Positions 8,690 through 16,296 of a stretch of 64,000 bases of DNA are shown here, piece after piece (the first letter of the stretch is position 1; the number at the start of each line of letters is the position of its first letter). Origin of the DNA: Actinocorallia populi. Lineage in GTDB: Bacteria > Actinomycetota > Actinomycetes > Streptosporangiales > Streptosporangiaceae. The stretch spans positions 186,001 to 250,000 of the forward strand of contig NZ_PVZV01000007.1 of NCBI RefSeq assembly GCF_002995495.1, in the 5' to 3' direction. The translations under genes and the position numbers were made by a program. The notes under the pieces are model-generated. The model had not been told where the DNA came from, made no database searches, and saw nothing but the letters and a program-made list of their open reading frames with translations.

Positions 8690-9603
8690 GCGCTCCCCGC
8701 TTCTTCAGCTCGCCGACGCCACGCTCCGGGATCCACCTCGAAGCGCGCCAGCTCCTCTTCCTTCACTTCGGGGCGGCGCACCGCGATGCACCCGTCCTCC
8801 ACCAGAAGGGGATCGGACACCACGTCGCCCTCCAGCAGCTGCAGCGTCGCCAGCCCGCACGCGTACGGCAGGTCCGGCAGCACGGCGGCCAGCGCCAGCC
8901 CCGCGGCCAGCCCCACCGAGGTCTCCACCGCGCTGGACACCACGACCGGCAGCCCGATCTCCTCGGCGATCCGCAACGCCGGACGCACCCCGCCCAGCGG
9001 CTGCACCTTCAGCACCGCGACGTCGGCGGCCTCGGCGTCGCGGACCTTGTACGGGTCCTCGGCACAGCGGATCGACTCGTCCGCCGCCACCGGGACCTCC
9101 ACGCGCCGGCGCACCCGCGCCAGCTCCTCCACCGTCGCGCACGGCTGCTCGACGTACTCCAGGCCGAAGCGGTCCAGCAGCCGGACCATCCGCACCGCGC
9201 AGTCGACGTCCCAGCCGCCGTTCACGTCGATGCGCACCCTGCCCTCGGGGCCGATGGCGTCGCGGACGGCCTCGACCCGCGCCAGGTCGTCGGCGTCGCT
9301 CTGGCCGCGTTCGGCGACCTTCACCTTCGCCGTCCGGCAGCCGCCCTCCCGCACGATCCGGTGCGCCTGCTCCGGCCCCACCGCGGGGACCGTCACGTTC
9401 ACCGGGATGCGGTCGCGCAGCGGGGCGGGCCAGCCCTCGAACGCCGCCTCGCGGGCCGCGGCCAGCCAGCGCGCCGCCTCGGCCGGCCCGTACTCGGCGA
9501 ACGGCGAGAACTCCCCCCACCCCGCCGGGCCGCGGACGAGCGCGCCGTCCCGGCGCGTCAGCCCCCGGAACCGGGTGCGCATCGGGATGGAGAAGGCCCG
9601 CAT
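8686..9603 (-). CDS. menC: o-Succinylbenzoate synthase MenC
   Basis: Enolase-superfamily dehydratase converting SHCHC to o-succinylbenzoate. Metal and acid/base residues are readable: AKVKV (KxK), IDVNGGW, EYVEQP, AADES and the opposite-face lysine in VLKVQPLGG. It has 305 residues, the short actinobacterial form. The stop overlaps menD by 4 bp, and the start shares one base with the menB stop (TGATG). Position in a men operon removes the usual ambiguity with N-acylamino-acid racemases. Confidence 0.96.
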   Translation of the reverse strand: MRAFSIPMRTRFRGLTRRDGALVRGPAGWGEFSPFAEYGPAEAARWLAAAREAAFEGWPAPLRDRIPVNVTVPAVGPEQAHRIVREGGCRTAKVKVAERGQSDADDLARVEAVRDAIGPEGRVRIDVNGGWDVDCAVRMVRLLDRFGLEYVEQPCATVEELARVRRRVEVPVAADESIRCAEDPYKVRDAEAADVAVLKVQPLGGVRPALRIAEEIGLPVVVSSAVETSVGLAAGLALAAVLPDLPYACGLATLQLLEGDVVSDPLLVEDGCIAVRRPEVKEEELARFEVDPGAWRRRAEEAGSA

Positions 9604-10502
9604 CAGCTGTACCAGGGGTAGGGCGACCAGTCGGGGTCGCGCTTCTCCAGGAACTGGTCACGGCCCTCGGCCGCCTCGGCGGTGCCGTAGGCCAGCCGCG
9701 TGGCCTCGCCTGCGAACACCTGCTGGCCCACCAGCCCGTCGTCGATGAGGTTGAAGGAGAACTTCAGCATCCGCTGCGCCGTCGGCGACTTGCCGTTGAT
9801 CTTCGCCGCCCACTCCAGCGCGACGTTCTCCAGCTCCTCGTGCGGCACGACCGCGTTGACCATGCCCATGCGGTGGGCGTCCTCGGCCGAGTACGTCTCG
9901 CCCAGGAAGAAGATCTCCCGCGCGAACTTCTGGCCGACCTGGCGGGCCAGGTACGCCGAGCCGAACCCGCCGTCGAAGCTGGCCACGTCCGCGTCGGTCT
10001 GCTTGAACCGCGCCTCCTCGCGCGAGGCCAGCGTCAGGTCCGAGACCACGTGCAGGCTGTGCCCGCCGCCCGCGGCCCAGCCCGGCACCACGCAGATGAC
10101 GATCTTGCCCATGAACCGGATCAGCCGCTGCACCTCCAGGATGTGCAGCCGGCCCGCCCGCGCCGGGTCGATGCCCTCGGCCGTCTCGGTCTCGGAGTAC
10201 CTGTAGCCGTCCTTGCCGCGGATGCGCTGGTCGCCTCCGGAGCAGAAGGACCACTTGCCGTCCTTGGGCGACGGGCCGTTGCCGGTGAGCAGGATGACGC
10301 CGACGTCGCCGGTCAGGCGGGCGTGGTCCAGGGCCCGGTACAGCTCGTCCACCGTGTGCGGGCGGAAGGCGTTGAGCACCTCGGGGCGGTTGAAGGCGAT
10401 GCGGACCGTGCCCTGGTCCACTGCCCGGTGGTAGGTGATGTCGGTGAAGTCGAAACCTTCGACTTCCTTCCACCGGTTCGCGTCGAAAAGCTGGGAGACC
10501 AT
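9603..10502 (-). CDS. menB: 1,4-Dihydroxy-2-naphthoyl-CoA synthase MenB
   Basis: Crotonase-fold enzyme that cyclises o-succinylbenzoyl-CoA to DHNA-CoA. It carries the MenB landmarks: RIAFNRPEVLNAFRPHTVDEL, the oxyanion hole and loop SFCSGGDQRIRG, GWAAGGGHSLHVV and the C-terminal RDPDWSPYPW. It is 299 residues, slightly longer at the N terminus than E. coli MenB, as usual in actinomycetes. It is the first gene of menBCD. The 58-bp gap to menE on the other strand must hold both promoters. Confidence 0.97.
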   Translation of the reverse strand: MVSQLFDANRWKEVEGFDFTDITYHRAVDQGTVRIAFNRPEVLNAFRPHTVDELYRALDHARLTGDVGVILLTGNGPSPKDGKWSFCSGGDQRIRGKDGYRYSETETAEGIDPARAGRLHILEVQRLIRFMGKIVICVVPGWAAGGGHSLHVVSDLTLASREEARFKQTDADVASFDGGFGSAYLARQVGQKFAREIFFLGETYSAEDAHRMGMVNAVVPHEELENVALEWAAKINGKSPTAQRMLKFSFNLIDDGLVGQQVFAGEATRLAYGTAEAAEGRDQFLEKRDPDWSPYPWYS

Positions 10503-10560
10503 GCGCTCTATTCAATCGCTTCCGCGGCCCCTCTTCGGCCACCGGTAGCCTGATCGGGCC

Positions 10561-11706
10561 ATGAGACCCGTTCACGCCGCCGTCCTGCCGCCCGGACCCC
10601 GCCTGCTGGAGGCGCTCTCCGCCGCCCTGGACGGCTCGGGCCCCGCTCTCCTGCCCCTGTCCCCCGGCCTGCCGCCCGCCGCGCTGGAGCGGCTTCTGAA
10701 GGCCGCGCGGCCCGCCGCCCTGCTGGACGCCGGGGGCCTGCGTCCGCTGCCCGGCGGGTCCCCCACCGGCGCCGCGGTGCTGATCGCCACCTCCGGGTCC
10801 ACCGGGACCCCCAAGATCGTGGAGTTGCGGGCCGAGGCGCTGCTGGCCTCGGCCCGCGCCACCCTCGAGCGGGTGGGCGGGCACGGCGCGCCGTGGTTGT
10901 GCTGCCTGCCGACCAGCCACATCGCCGGGATCCAGGTGCTGGTGCGGGCGCTGCTGGCCGGGACCGATCCGGTGGTCCACCCCGGCTTCGACCTCGCCGC
11001 GGTGGCCGCCGCGGGACGGGTGCACGTCTCCCTCGTGCCCACCCAGCTCGCGAGGCTGCTGGACGCCGGAGCCGATCTCACCCGGTACGCCTCGATCCTG
11101 CTGGGCGGCGCGGCGGCTCCGGCGGCGCTGCTGGAACGCGCCCTGGCCACGGGGGCGCGGATCTTCACCACGTACGGGATGAGCGAGACCAGCGGCGGCT
11201 GCGTCTACGACGGCGTGCCCCTGGAGGGGGTGCGCGTCTCCCTGGCCGGGGACGGCCGGATCCGGCTGGCGGGCCCCGTCCTCTTCTCCGGCTACCGGGG
11301 GGAGGCGCCCCGCGACGGCGAGTGGTTCACCACCGGCGACCTGGGCGCCTTCGACGAGGACGGGCGGCTGCGCGTGCGGGGGCGGGCCGACGACGTCATC
11401 AACACCGGCGGCGAGAAGGTCGTCGCCGGGGAGGTCGCCGCGGTGATCTCGCGCCATCCGGCCGTCCGGGACGTGGTGGTCGTGGGGCGCGACGACCCCG
11501 AGTGGGGCCAGCGCGTGACGGCCGTCGTCGTCGCGGAGACGCCGCTGAGCCTGGAGGAGGTGCGCAAGTGGGTGCGCGCCGAACTGCCTGCTCCCGCCGC
11601 GCCGCGGGAGCTGGAGCTGCGCGACGCGCTGCCGCTGCTGCCTTCGGGCAAGCCCGACCGGGAGGCGTTGCGGGCGCCCGCGACGCCCGGCGCCTTTACA
11701 AAGTAA
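10561..11706 (+). CDS. menE: o-Succinylbenzoate-CoA ligase MenE
   Basis: AMP-forming acyl-CoA synthetase activating o-succinylbenzoate for MenB. Adenylation motifs: P-loop IATSGSTGTPKIVEL near residue 79, TTYGMSETSGG, FTTGDLGAFDEDGRLRVRGR and the catalytic lysine near the C terminus in LPSGKPDREAL. At 381 residues it is a short MenE, typical of actinobacteria. It is divergent from menBCD, completing the OSB branch; menF, menH and menA are not in view. The stop codon lies inside copy 3 of the dispersed near-palindrome. Confidence 0.95.
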   Translation: MRPVHAAVLPPGPRLLEALSAALDGSGPALLPLSPGLPPAALERLLKAARPAALLDAGGLRPLPGGSPTGAAVLIATSGSTGTPKIVELRAEALLASARATLERVGGHGAPWLCCLPTSHIAGIQVLVRALLAGTDPVVHPGFDLAAVAAAGRVHVSLVPTQLARLLDAGADLTRYASILLGGAAAPAALLERALATGARIFTTYGMSETSGGCVYDGVPLEGVRVSLAGDGRIRLAGPVLFSGYRGEAPRDGEWFTTGDLGAFDEDGRLRVRGRADDVINTGGEKVVAGEVAAVISRHPAVRDVVVVGRDDPEWGQRVTAVVVAETPLSLEEVRKWVRAELPAPAAPRELELRDALPLLPSGKPDREALRAPATPGAFTK

Positions 11707-11708
11707 GT
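11693..11708 (+). repeat. Dispersed near-palindrome, copy 3
   Basis: CCTTTACAAAGTAAGT: same arms with a divergent centre (AAA). It overlaps the last codons and the TAA of menE, so it is in part coding; the arm supplies the stop codon. Confidence 0.65.
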
Positions 11709-12001
11709 CAAGATGTGAGCCAGAACGCCGTGGACGGGGTGAACCCCCCGGGGCCCTCACGCGTCTCTTGAGATGTCAGAAGCCGTCAGGAACCGGCTCG
11801 ACCGCATCCGAAACCCCGCACCGCCGCCGGCCTGCGGCGCACGGGCGGGCGGCACATCTCCCCAGTTCACACCGTAGATCGGTGGCCAAGAGTTCTGCCG
11901 CTCGGGAACATTCTGGACATGCCCCTCCGTTTCGGATAGTGCGCACCAAAATGGCTCAGCATGGCTCACCTGCCAGTCTTCAGAAGGGAGGGCCGGTCCC
12001 C
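11707..12001 (+). promoter_or_regulatory. Upstream region of the principal sigma factor gene
   Basis: A 295-bp non-coding stretch before the sigma gene. I see a strong ribosome site (AAGGGAGG, 10 nt before the ATG at 12002) and a possible ECF-sigma-like promoter, GGGAAC at 11904-11909 with GTTTC starting 19 nt later. The promoter call is weak. Two in-frame ATGs at 11952 and 11961 lack ribosome sites. Confidence 0.35.
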
Positions 12002-13417
12002 ATGCCCCGCAAGCCCTCAGTGAACTCGCCCGTCGAGCAGGACGGCAAGCACCTCGACGACCTGCTGGCGCTGGGCCGTTCCCGTGGCAGCCTCTCCCTC
12101 GCCGAGGTCCGCGAGGCGTTCGAGGAGGCCGGGATCACCCCCGCCCAGGGACGGTCCCTGCTCAAGCAGCTCTCCGAGGACGGCGTCAGCCTGGCCGACA
12201 CCGTCCAGACCTCTGGAACCGCCCTCAAGCAGCGCAGGACCCCCGCCAAGAAGACCACCGCGGCCACCGCGAAGAAGGCGGCGGGCAAGGCCGGCACCGC
12301 CGGCGCCGCCGACGCCCCCGCCCGGCGGGCCGGGACGCGCGCCACCGCCGCCCAGGGCGGGGACGCCGGGCCGCCCGCCAAGGCGACCGCCGTGCAGACC
12401 GCGCCCGACAAGACCTCCCTGGACGACGACGACACCGGCTTCGACCCCGCCGCCGAGGAGGAGGAGGTCGAGGAGGTCGGCACCCGCGACCTCGACGACA
12501 ACAGCTCGGTGATGGGCGACTCGGTCCACACCTACCTCAAGGCCATCGGCCGCCGCCAGCTGCTCACCGCCGAGCAGGAGGTCGACCTGTCCAAGCGCAT
12601 CGAGGCCGGCCTGTACGCCGAGCACAAGCTGGAGACCGAGCAGGACCTGCCCGCCCGCCTGCGCGACGAGCTGGAGTGGCTGGCCGAGGACGGCAACCGC
12701 GCCAAGGCCCACATGCTCGAGGCCAACCTGCGGCTGGTCGTCTCGGTCGCCAAGAAGTACTCCGACCGCGGCCTGTCCCTGCTGGACGTGGTCCAGGAGG
12801 GCAACCTCGGCCTGATCCGCGCGGTGGAGAAGTTCGACTACACCAAGGGCTACAAGTTCTCCACCTACGCCATGTGGTGGATCCGCCAGGCCATCCAGCG
12901 CGGCTTCGCCGACTCCGCCCGCACCATCCGCCTGCCCGTCCACGTCCTGGAGCTGCTGAGCAAGCTCAGCCGCATCGAACGCGACATGCACCAGCGGCTG
13001 GGCCGCGAGCCCACCCCGGAGGAGATCGCCGTCGAGATGGGCAAGAGCCCCGAGCAGGTCCGCGAGCTGCTGCGCACCAGCCGCCAGCCGATCAGCCTGG
13101 ACTCCACCATCGGCGAGGACGGCGAGACCCGCATCGGCGACCTCATCGAGGACACCGACAGCCCCGAGGCCTCCGAGCTGGTCGACCGCCAGCTCATGGC
13201 CGACCAGCTGCGCCGGGCCCTGGCGGTGCTCTCGCCCCGCGAGGCCAAGATCATGGCGATGCGGTTCGGGCTCTACGACGGCACCCCGCGCACGCTGGAC
13301 GAGATCGGCAAGCACCTCGGCCTCACCCGCGAGCGCATCCGCCAGCTGGAGAAGGAGTCGCTGTCCAAGCTGCGCCACCCCAGCAACGCCCAGCCGCTGC
13401 TGGACTTCGCGGTCTGA
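12002..13417 (+). CDS. Principal RNA polymerase sigma factor (RpoD/HrdB/SigA)
   Basis: Primary sigma-70 factor directing housekeeping transcription. An N-terminal region-1.1-like part is followed by a Lys/Ala-rich linker (about residues 75-140) and an acidic stretch. Then come region 1.2 (DSVHTYLKAIGRRQLLTAEQE), region 2 with ANLRLVVSVAKKY and YKFSTYAMWWIRQAI, region 3, and region 4 ending in the helix-turn-helix GLTRERIRQLEKESLSKLRH. 471 residues from the ATG at 12002, chosen for its AAGGGAGG ribosome site. Likely essential. Gene name is hrdB in Streptomyces and sigA in mycobacteria. Confidence 0.96.
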   Translation: MPRKPSVNSPVEQDGKHLDDLLALGRSRGSLSLAEVREAFEEAGITPAQGRSLLKQLSEDGVSLADTVQTSGTALKQRRTPAKKTTAATAKKAAGKAGTAGAADAPARRAGTRATAAQGGDAGPPAKATAVQTAPDKTSLDDDDTGFDPAAEEEEVEEVGTRDLDDNSSVMGDSVHTYLKAIGRRQLLTAEQEVDLSKRIEAGLYAEHKLETEQDLPARLRDELEWLAEDGNRAKAHMLEANLRLVVSVAKKYSDRGLSLLDVVQEGNLGLIRAVEKFDYTKGYKFSTYAMWWIRQAIQRGFADSARTIRLPVHVLELLSKLSRIERDMHQRLGREPTPEEIAVEMGKSPEQVRELLRTSRQPISLDSTIGEDGETRIGDLIEDTDSPEASELVDRQLMADQLRRALAVLSPREAKIMAMRFGLYDGTPRTLDEIGKHLGLTRERIRQLEKESLSKLRHPSNAQPLLDFAV

Positions 13418-13442
13418 GTCGCTCCGGTCGCCTGCCACCCGC

Positions 13443-13460
13443 CTGGGGGACGACCCCCAG
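13443..13460 (+). terminator. Hairpin after the sigma factor gene
   Basis: Perfect 7-bp stem CTGGGGG/CCCCCAG with loop ACGA, 25 nt after the sigma stop. A second, longer GGGCCGG/CCGGCCC inverted repeat follows at about 13473-13510. There is no T tract, which is common for actinobacterial terminators. Confidence 0.6.
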
Positions 13461-13571
13461 ACCCCCGAGAACGGGCCGGCCGATCCTCGCTTCGCTGCGG
13501 TCGTCCGGCCCGACGCATGAGGGCCGCCGTCACCGGGCATGAGGGGGTCATCCCCACATCCCGGAGTGCCG

Positions 13572-14036
13572 ATGGCGATCCTCACCGTCTCCGCCGAACT
13601 CACCGCGCCGCCGGAGAGGTTGTGGCGCCTCCTGCAGCGGTTCGACCGCTACCACGAGTGGCTGGCGGTCCACGACTCCTTCCCCGAGCCGCCCGAGACG
13701 CCGCCCCGGGCCGGCGACGCCTTCGTCCAGTGCGTCACCGTCCTGGGCATGACCGGCGAGCTCCACTGGACGTTCGAGGAGGTGCTGCCGGCGCGCCTGG
13801 CCGTCCTGGAGACCCGGCTCACCGCCCGCGCGCGGCTGCGCGCCTCCTTCCGGCTCGAACCGGAAGGAGGCGGCACCCTGATGACCTGCCGCTACGAGGT
13901 GTCCGGCGGGCGCGCCGGAGGCGTGCTCGTGCGGGTCGCCGGCGCCGAGGCGCGCAGCCAGACCAGAGCCGCCCTGGCCGCCCTGGACCTGCTCGCGGCC
14001 GACGGCCGGCCCCGAGGCCTGGAGGCCGCCGGATGA
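13572..14036 (+). CDS. SRPBCC (START-like) family protein
   Basis: Small protein of the SRPBCC/polyketide cyclase-like ligand-binding fold. It shows the typical opening MAILTVSAELTAPPERLWRLL, the RAGDAF and W-F-E-E strands, and a C-terminal amphipathic helix. 154 residues from the ATG at 13572, which has GGAG 6 nt upstream. The ligand is unknown. It stands alone downstream of the sigma gene and is convergent with the siroheme operon, 6 bp from the chelatase stop. Confidence 0.75.
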   Translation: MAILTVSAELTAPPERLWRLLQRFDRYHEWLAVHDSFPEPPETPPRAGDAFVQCVTVLGMTGELHWTFEEVLPARLAVLETRLTARARLRASFRLEPEGGGTLMTCRYEVSGGRAGGVLVRVAGAEARSQTRAALAALDLLAADGRPRGLEAAG

Positions 14037-14042
14037 ACGCCC

Positions 14043-14729
14043 TCAGGCCACCTCGCGGGCCCGCAGGCCCACCTCGTCGTACCGGCGCAGGATCAGCCGC
14101 GCCAGGCCCTGGTGCACGCCCAGCGGGGCCGCGGTGAAGTCCGCTCCGGCCGCCTCGAGGCGCCGCTGGAAGAACCCCGGCGCCAGCAGGTAGGACGCCA
14201 CCGCCACGCTCCGCGCCCCGCCGCGCCTGGCCTGGTCCACCACGTCCGGCAGCGCCGGGCCCGGACCGCCCGCGAACCCGTAGGGCACCGGACGGCCCAG
14301 CGCCCTGCCCAGCAGCCGGGCGGCGGCCCGCACGTCGGCCAGGCCCCGCGGGTCGGTGGAACCGGCGGCGCCCAGCACCACCGCGTCGGCCGCCGTCGCG
14401 TCGCCGAGCCGGTCCAGCAGCACGCCCGTCAGCTCCCGGTGGGGGCCGAGGGGGCGCGAGACCACGGCGTCCGCGCCCGCCTCGGCCAGCTGTTCGGGGA
14501 TGTCCACATGGACGTGGTAGCCGCGGCCCAGCAGCAGCGGCACCACCACCAGCGGCCTGTATCCCAGCGCCCGCGCCGCCTCGCTCACCGACGGGGCGGC
14601 GATCTCGGCGTAGGCCTCCCCCACCGTCAGCTCCGGACGCGCCGCCCGGACCAGTGCCAGCAGCTCCCCGACGACTCCGGCACCCGCGGGATCACGGGTC
14701 CCGTGCGCCACTGCGAGCAGAATCGACAA
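14043..14729 (-). CDS. Sirohydrochlorin chelatase-like protein (CbiX/SirB family)
   Basis: Inserts Fe (or Co) into sirohydrochlorin to make siroheme. The N terminus LLAVAHGTRDPAG holds the metal-binding His of the CbiX family, and the second half repeats the fold (VAVASYLLAPGFF). The start is TTG at 14729, preceded by GGGGAGGTAGGGCG, a strong ribosome site; 228 residues. It is the last gene of nirB-nirD-hemD-cbiX, which fits siroheme supply for nitrite reductase. Confidence 0.87.
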   Translation of the reverse strand: MSILLAVAHGTRDPAGAGVVGELLALVRAARPELTVGEAYAEIAAPSVSEAARALGYRPLVVVPLLLGRGYHVHVDIPEQLAEAGADAVVSRPLGPHRELTGVLLDRLGDATAADAVVLGAAGSTDPRGLADVRAAARLLGRALGRPVPYGFAGGPGPALPDVVDQARRGGARSVAVASYLLAPGFFQRRLEAAGADFTAAPLGVHQGLARLILRRYDEVGLRAREVA

Positions 14730-14776
14730 CGCCCTACCTCCCCGATGTCCTCCGACCGCCCCGACCGCCGCCCGCC

Positions 14777-15961
14777 CTAGCGGACCGGGTCGCAGGCCAG
14801 CCGGTATCCGCGCTTGACGACCGTCTCGACGATCCCCGTCCGCCCCAGCCCCCGGCGCAGCCGCGCCACGGCCATCTCCACCGCGTGCTCGTCGGCCTGC
14901 GGGCGCCCGTTGTCGCGGACCGCCCAGGCCGAGCCCGCGGCCACCACCCGGGAGGGCAGCACCCCGCACAGCTCTGCGCGCGAGACCACGTGGCCGGGGC
15001 GGTGCGCCAGCGCCCGCAGGATCGCCATGGGGGCCGGCGCGATCGGCTTGAGCTGGCCGTCCAGCACGACCGCGTGGCCGCGCAGCTCCAGGGAGTGGCC
15101 GCGCACGTGCAGCCTGCGGGAGCGGCGGATCGGGAGGTTCTCCACCAGCGCGCGCACCAGCGCGCCGATGCGGGCGCGCTCCGGCTGGACCGTCGGCACC
15201 CCGCGCTCGGTGAGCACGTTGGCCGTGACCGGCCCCACGCACGCCGCCACCACGTGGGTGCGCAGCGCCTCGATCAGCGCGCCCTCCAGCCCGTCCTCGG
15301 CGGCCACCGCCAGGGTGGCGTTCACCGCCGGGGAGCTGGTGAAGGCGATCGCGTCGACCGTCCCCGCGACGGCCTGGCCGACCAGGCGGCGCAGCGGGGT
15401 GGGGTCGTCGGTCCTGGACCAGCGGTACACCGGTACCTCGATCACCTCCGCGCCGCGCTCGCGCAGCGCGTCGGTGAACTCCGGAAGCGGCTCGCCGTAC
15501 AGCTGCACGGCGATGCGGGTGCCCTCCAGGCCGCATTCCAGGAGGTGCTTGAGCACCTCCTCGCAGCTCTCGGACTCCGGCGACCACTCCTCCTGCAGGC
15601 CCGCCGACCGGACCGCGCCGCGGGCCTTGGGGCCGCGCGCCATGATCCTGACACCGCCCAGCCGCCCGACGAGCGCGTCCCGCAGGCCCCACCCGTCGGC
15701 GGTCTCCAGCCAGGCGCGGAAGCCGATCCCGGTGGTGACGACGACGTAGTCCAGCGGGCGGTTCAGGCACTCCTCGGTGGCGTGCAGCAGTTCGGCGTCG
15801 TCCTGGAGCGGCACCAGCCGGATCGCCGGGGCGTGCACGACGCGGGCGCCCCGCCTTTCGAGCAGGGCTGCCAGCTCCTCGTGCCGGCGGGCCGCTGTCA
15901 CCCCGACGGCGAACCCCGAAAGGGGCTCACTGTTGTTCAGCACACCCGCCTGAATCGTCAC
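14777..15961 (-). CDS. hemD: Uroporphyrinogen-III synthase fused to a winged-helix DNA-binding domain
   Basis: The N-terminal ~260 residues are a HemD domain (GFAVGVTAARRHEEL, YVVVTTGIG, AFTSSPAVNA), which closes hydroxymethylbilane to uroporphyrinogen III, the siroheme precursor. The C-terminal ~100 residues are an OmpR/PhoB-type winged helix (VVSRAELCGVL, DEHAVEMAVARLRRGLG, VKRGYRL). The same fusion occurs in other actinobacteria, including M. tuberculosis Rv0260c. The start is GTG at 15961, forming a GTGA overlap with the nirD stop; 394 residues. Whether the DNA-binding half regulates the nir operon is untested here. Confidence 0.9.
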   Translation of the reverse strand: MTIQAGVLNNSEPLSGFAVGVTAARRHEELAALLERRGARVVHAPAIRLVPLQDDAELLHATEECLNRPLDYVVVTTGIGFRAWLETADGWGLRDALVGRLGGVRIMARGPKARGAVRSAGLQEEWSPESESCEEVLKHLLECGLEGTRIAVQLYGEPLPEFTDALRERGAEVIEVPVYRWSRTDDPTPLRRLVGQAVAGTVDAIAFTSSPAVNATLAVAAEDGLEGALIEALRTHVVAACVGPVTANVLTERGVPTVQPERARIGALVRALVENLPIRRSRRLHVRGHSLELRGHAVVLDGQLKPIAPAPMAILRALAHRPGHVVSRAELCGVLPSRVVAAGSAWAVRDNGRPQADEHAVEMAVARLRRGLGRTGIVETVVKRGYRLACDPVR

Positions 15962-16296
15962 GTCATCACTTCCACACGGTCGCCGTTGAGCCTGATGGAA
16001 TAGGTGGGGACGGACGTGGCCGGATCGTCCAGGCACAGGCCCGTCGTGAGGTCGAAGACCTGCTTGTACATCGGGGACGCCACCGTCGGCACCCCGTTGC
16101 GGCTGCCGAGGATGCCCCGCGAGAGCACGTACGCGTTGCTGAAGGGGTCGAGGTTGGACAACGCGTACAGCTCGCCGTCGTAGGTGCGGAAGACGGCGAC
16201 CTGCCGGCCTTCCACCAGCGCGCAGGCACCCCTTTCGGGCAGGAGCTCGGTGTAGGAGCAGACGTCCACCCAGGTAGCGACGGCGGTAACGGTCAC
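15958..16296 (-). CDS. nirD: Nitrite reductase (NADH) small subunit NirD
   Basis: Rieske-like small subunit of assimilatory NADH-nitrite reductase, about 112 residues. As in most NirD proteins the fold is Rieske-type but without the full set of cluster ligands: a single Cys remains in the first position (ERGACALVEGRQVAVFR). The C-terminal part (YKQVFDLTTGLCLDD) matches the family. It overlaps nirB by 4 bp at its start and hemD by 4 bp at its stop. Confidence 0.95.
   Translation of the reverse strand: MTVTAVATWVDVCSYTELLPERGACALVEGRQVAVFRTYDGELYALSNLDPFSNAYVLSRGILGSRNGVPTVASPMYKQVFDLTTGLCLDDPATSVPTYSIRLNGDRVEVMT

Noticed and set aside
7046-9748. 900-codon open frame antisense to menD/menC
   Set aside because: Shadow of menD and menC; composition is Arg/His/Pro-rich without motifs.
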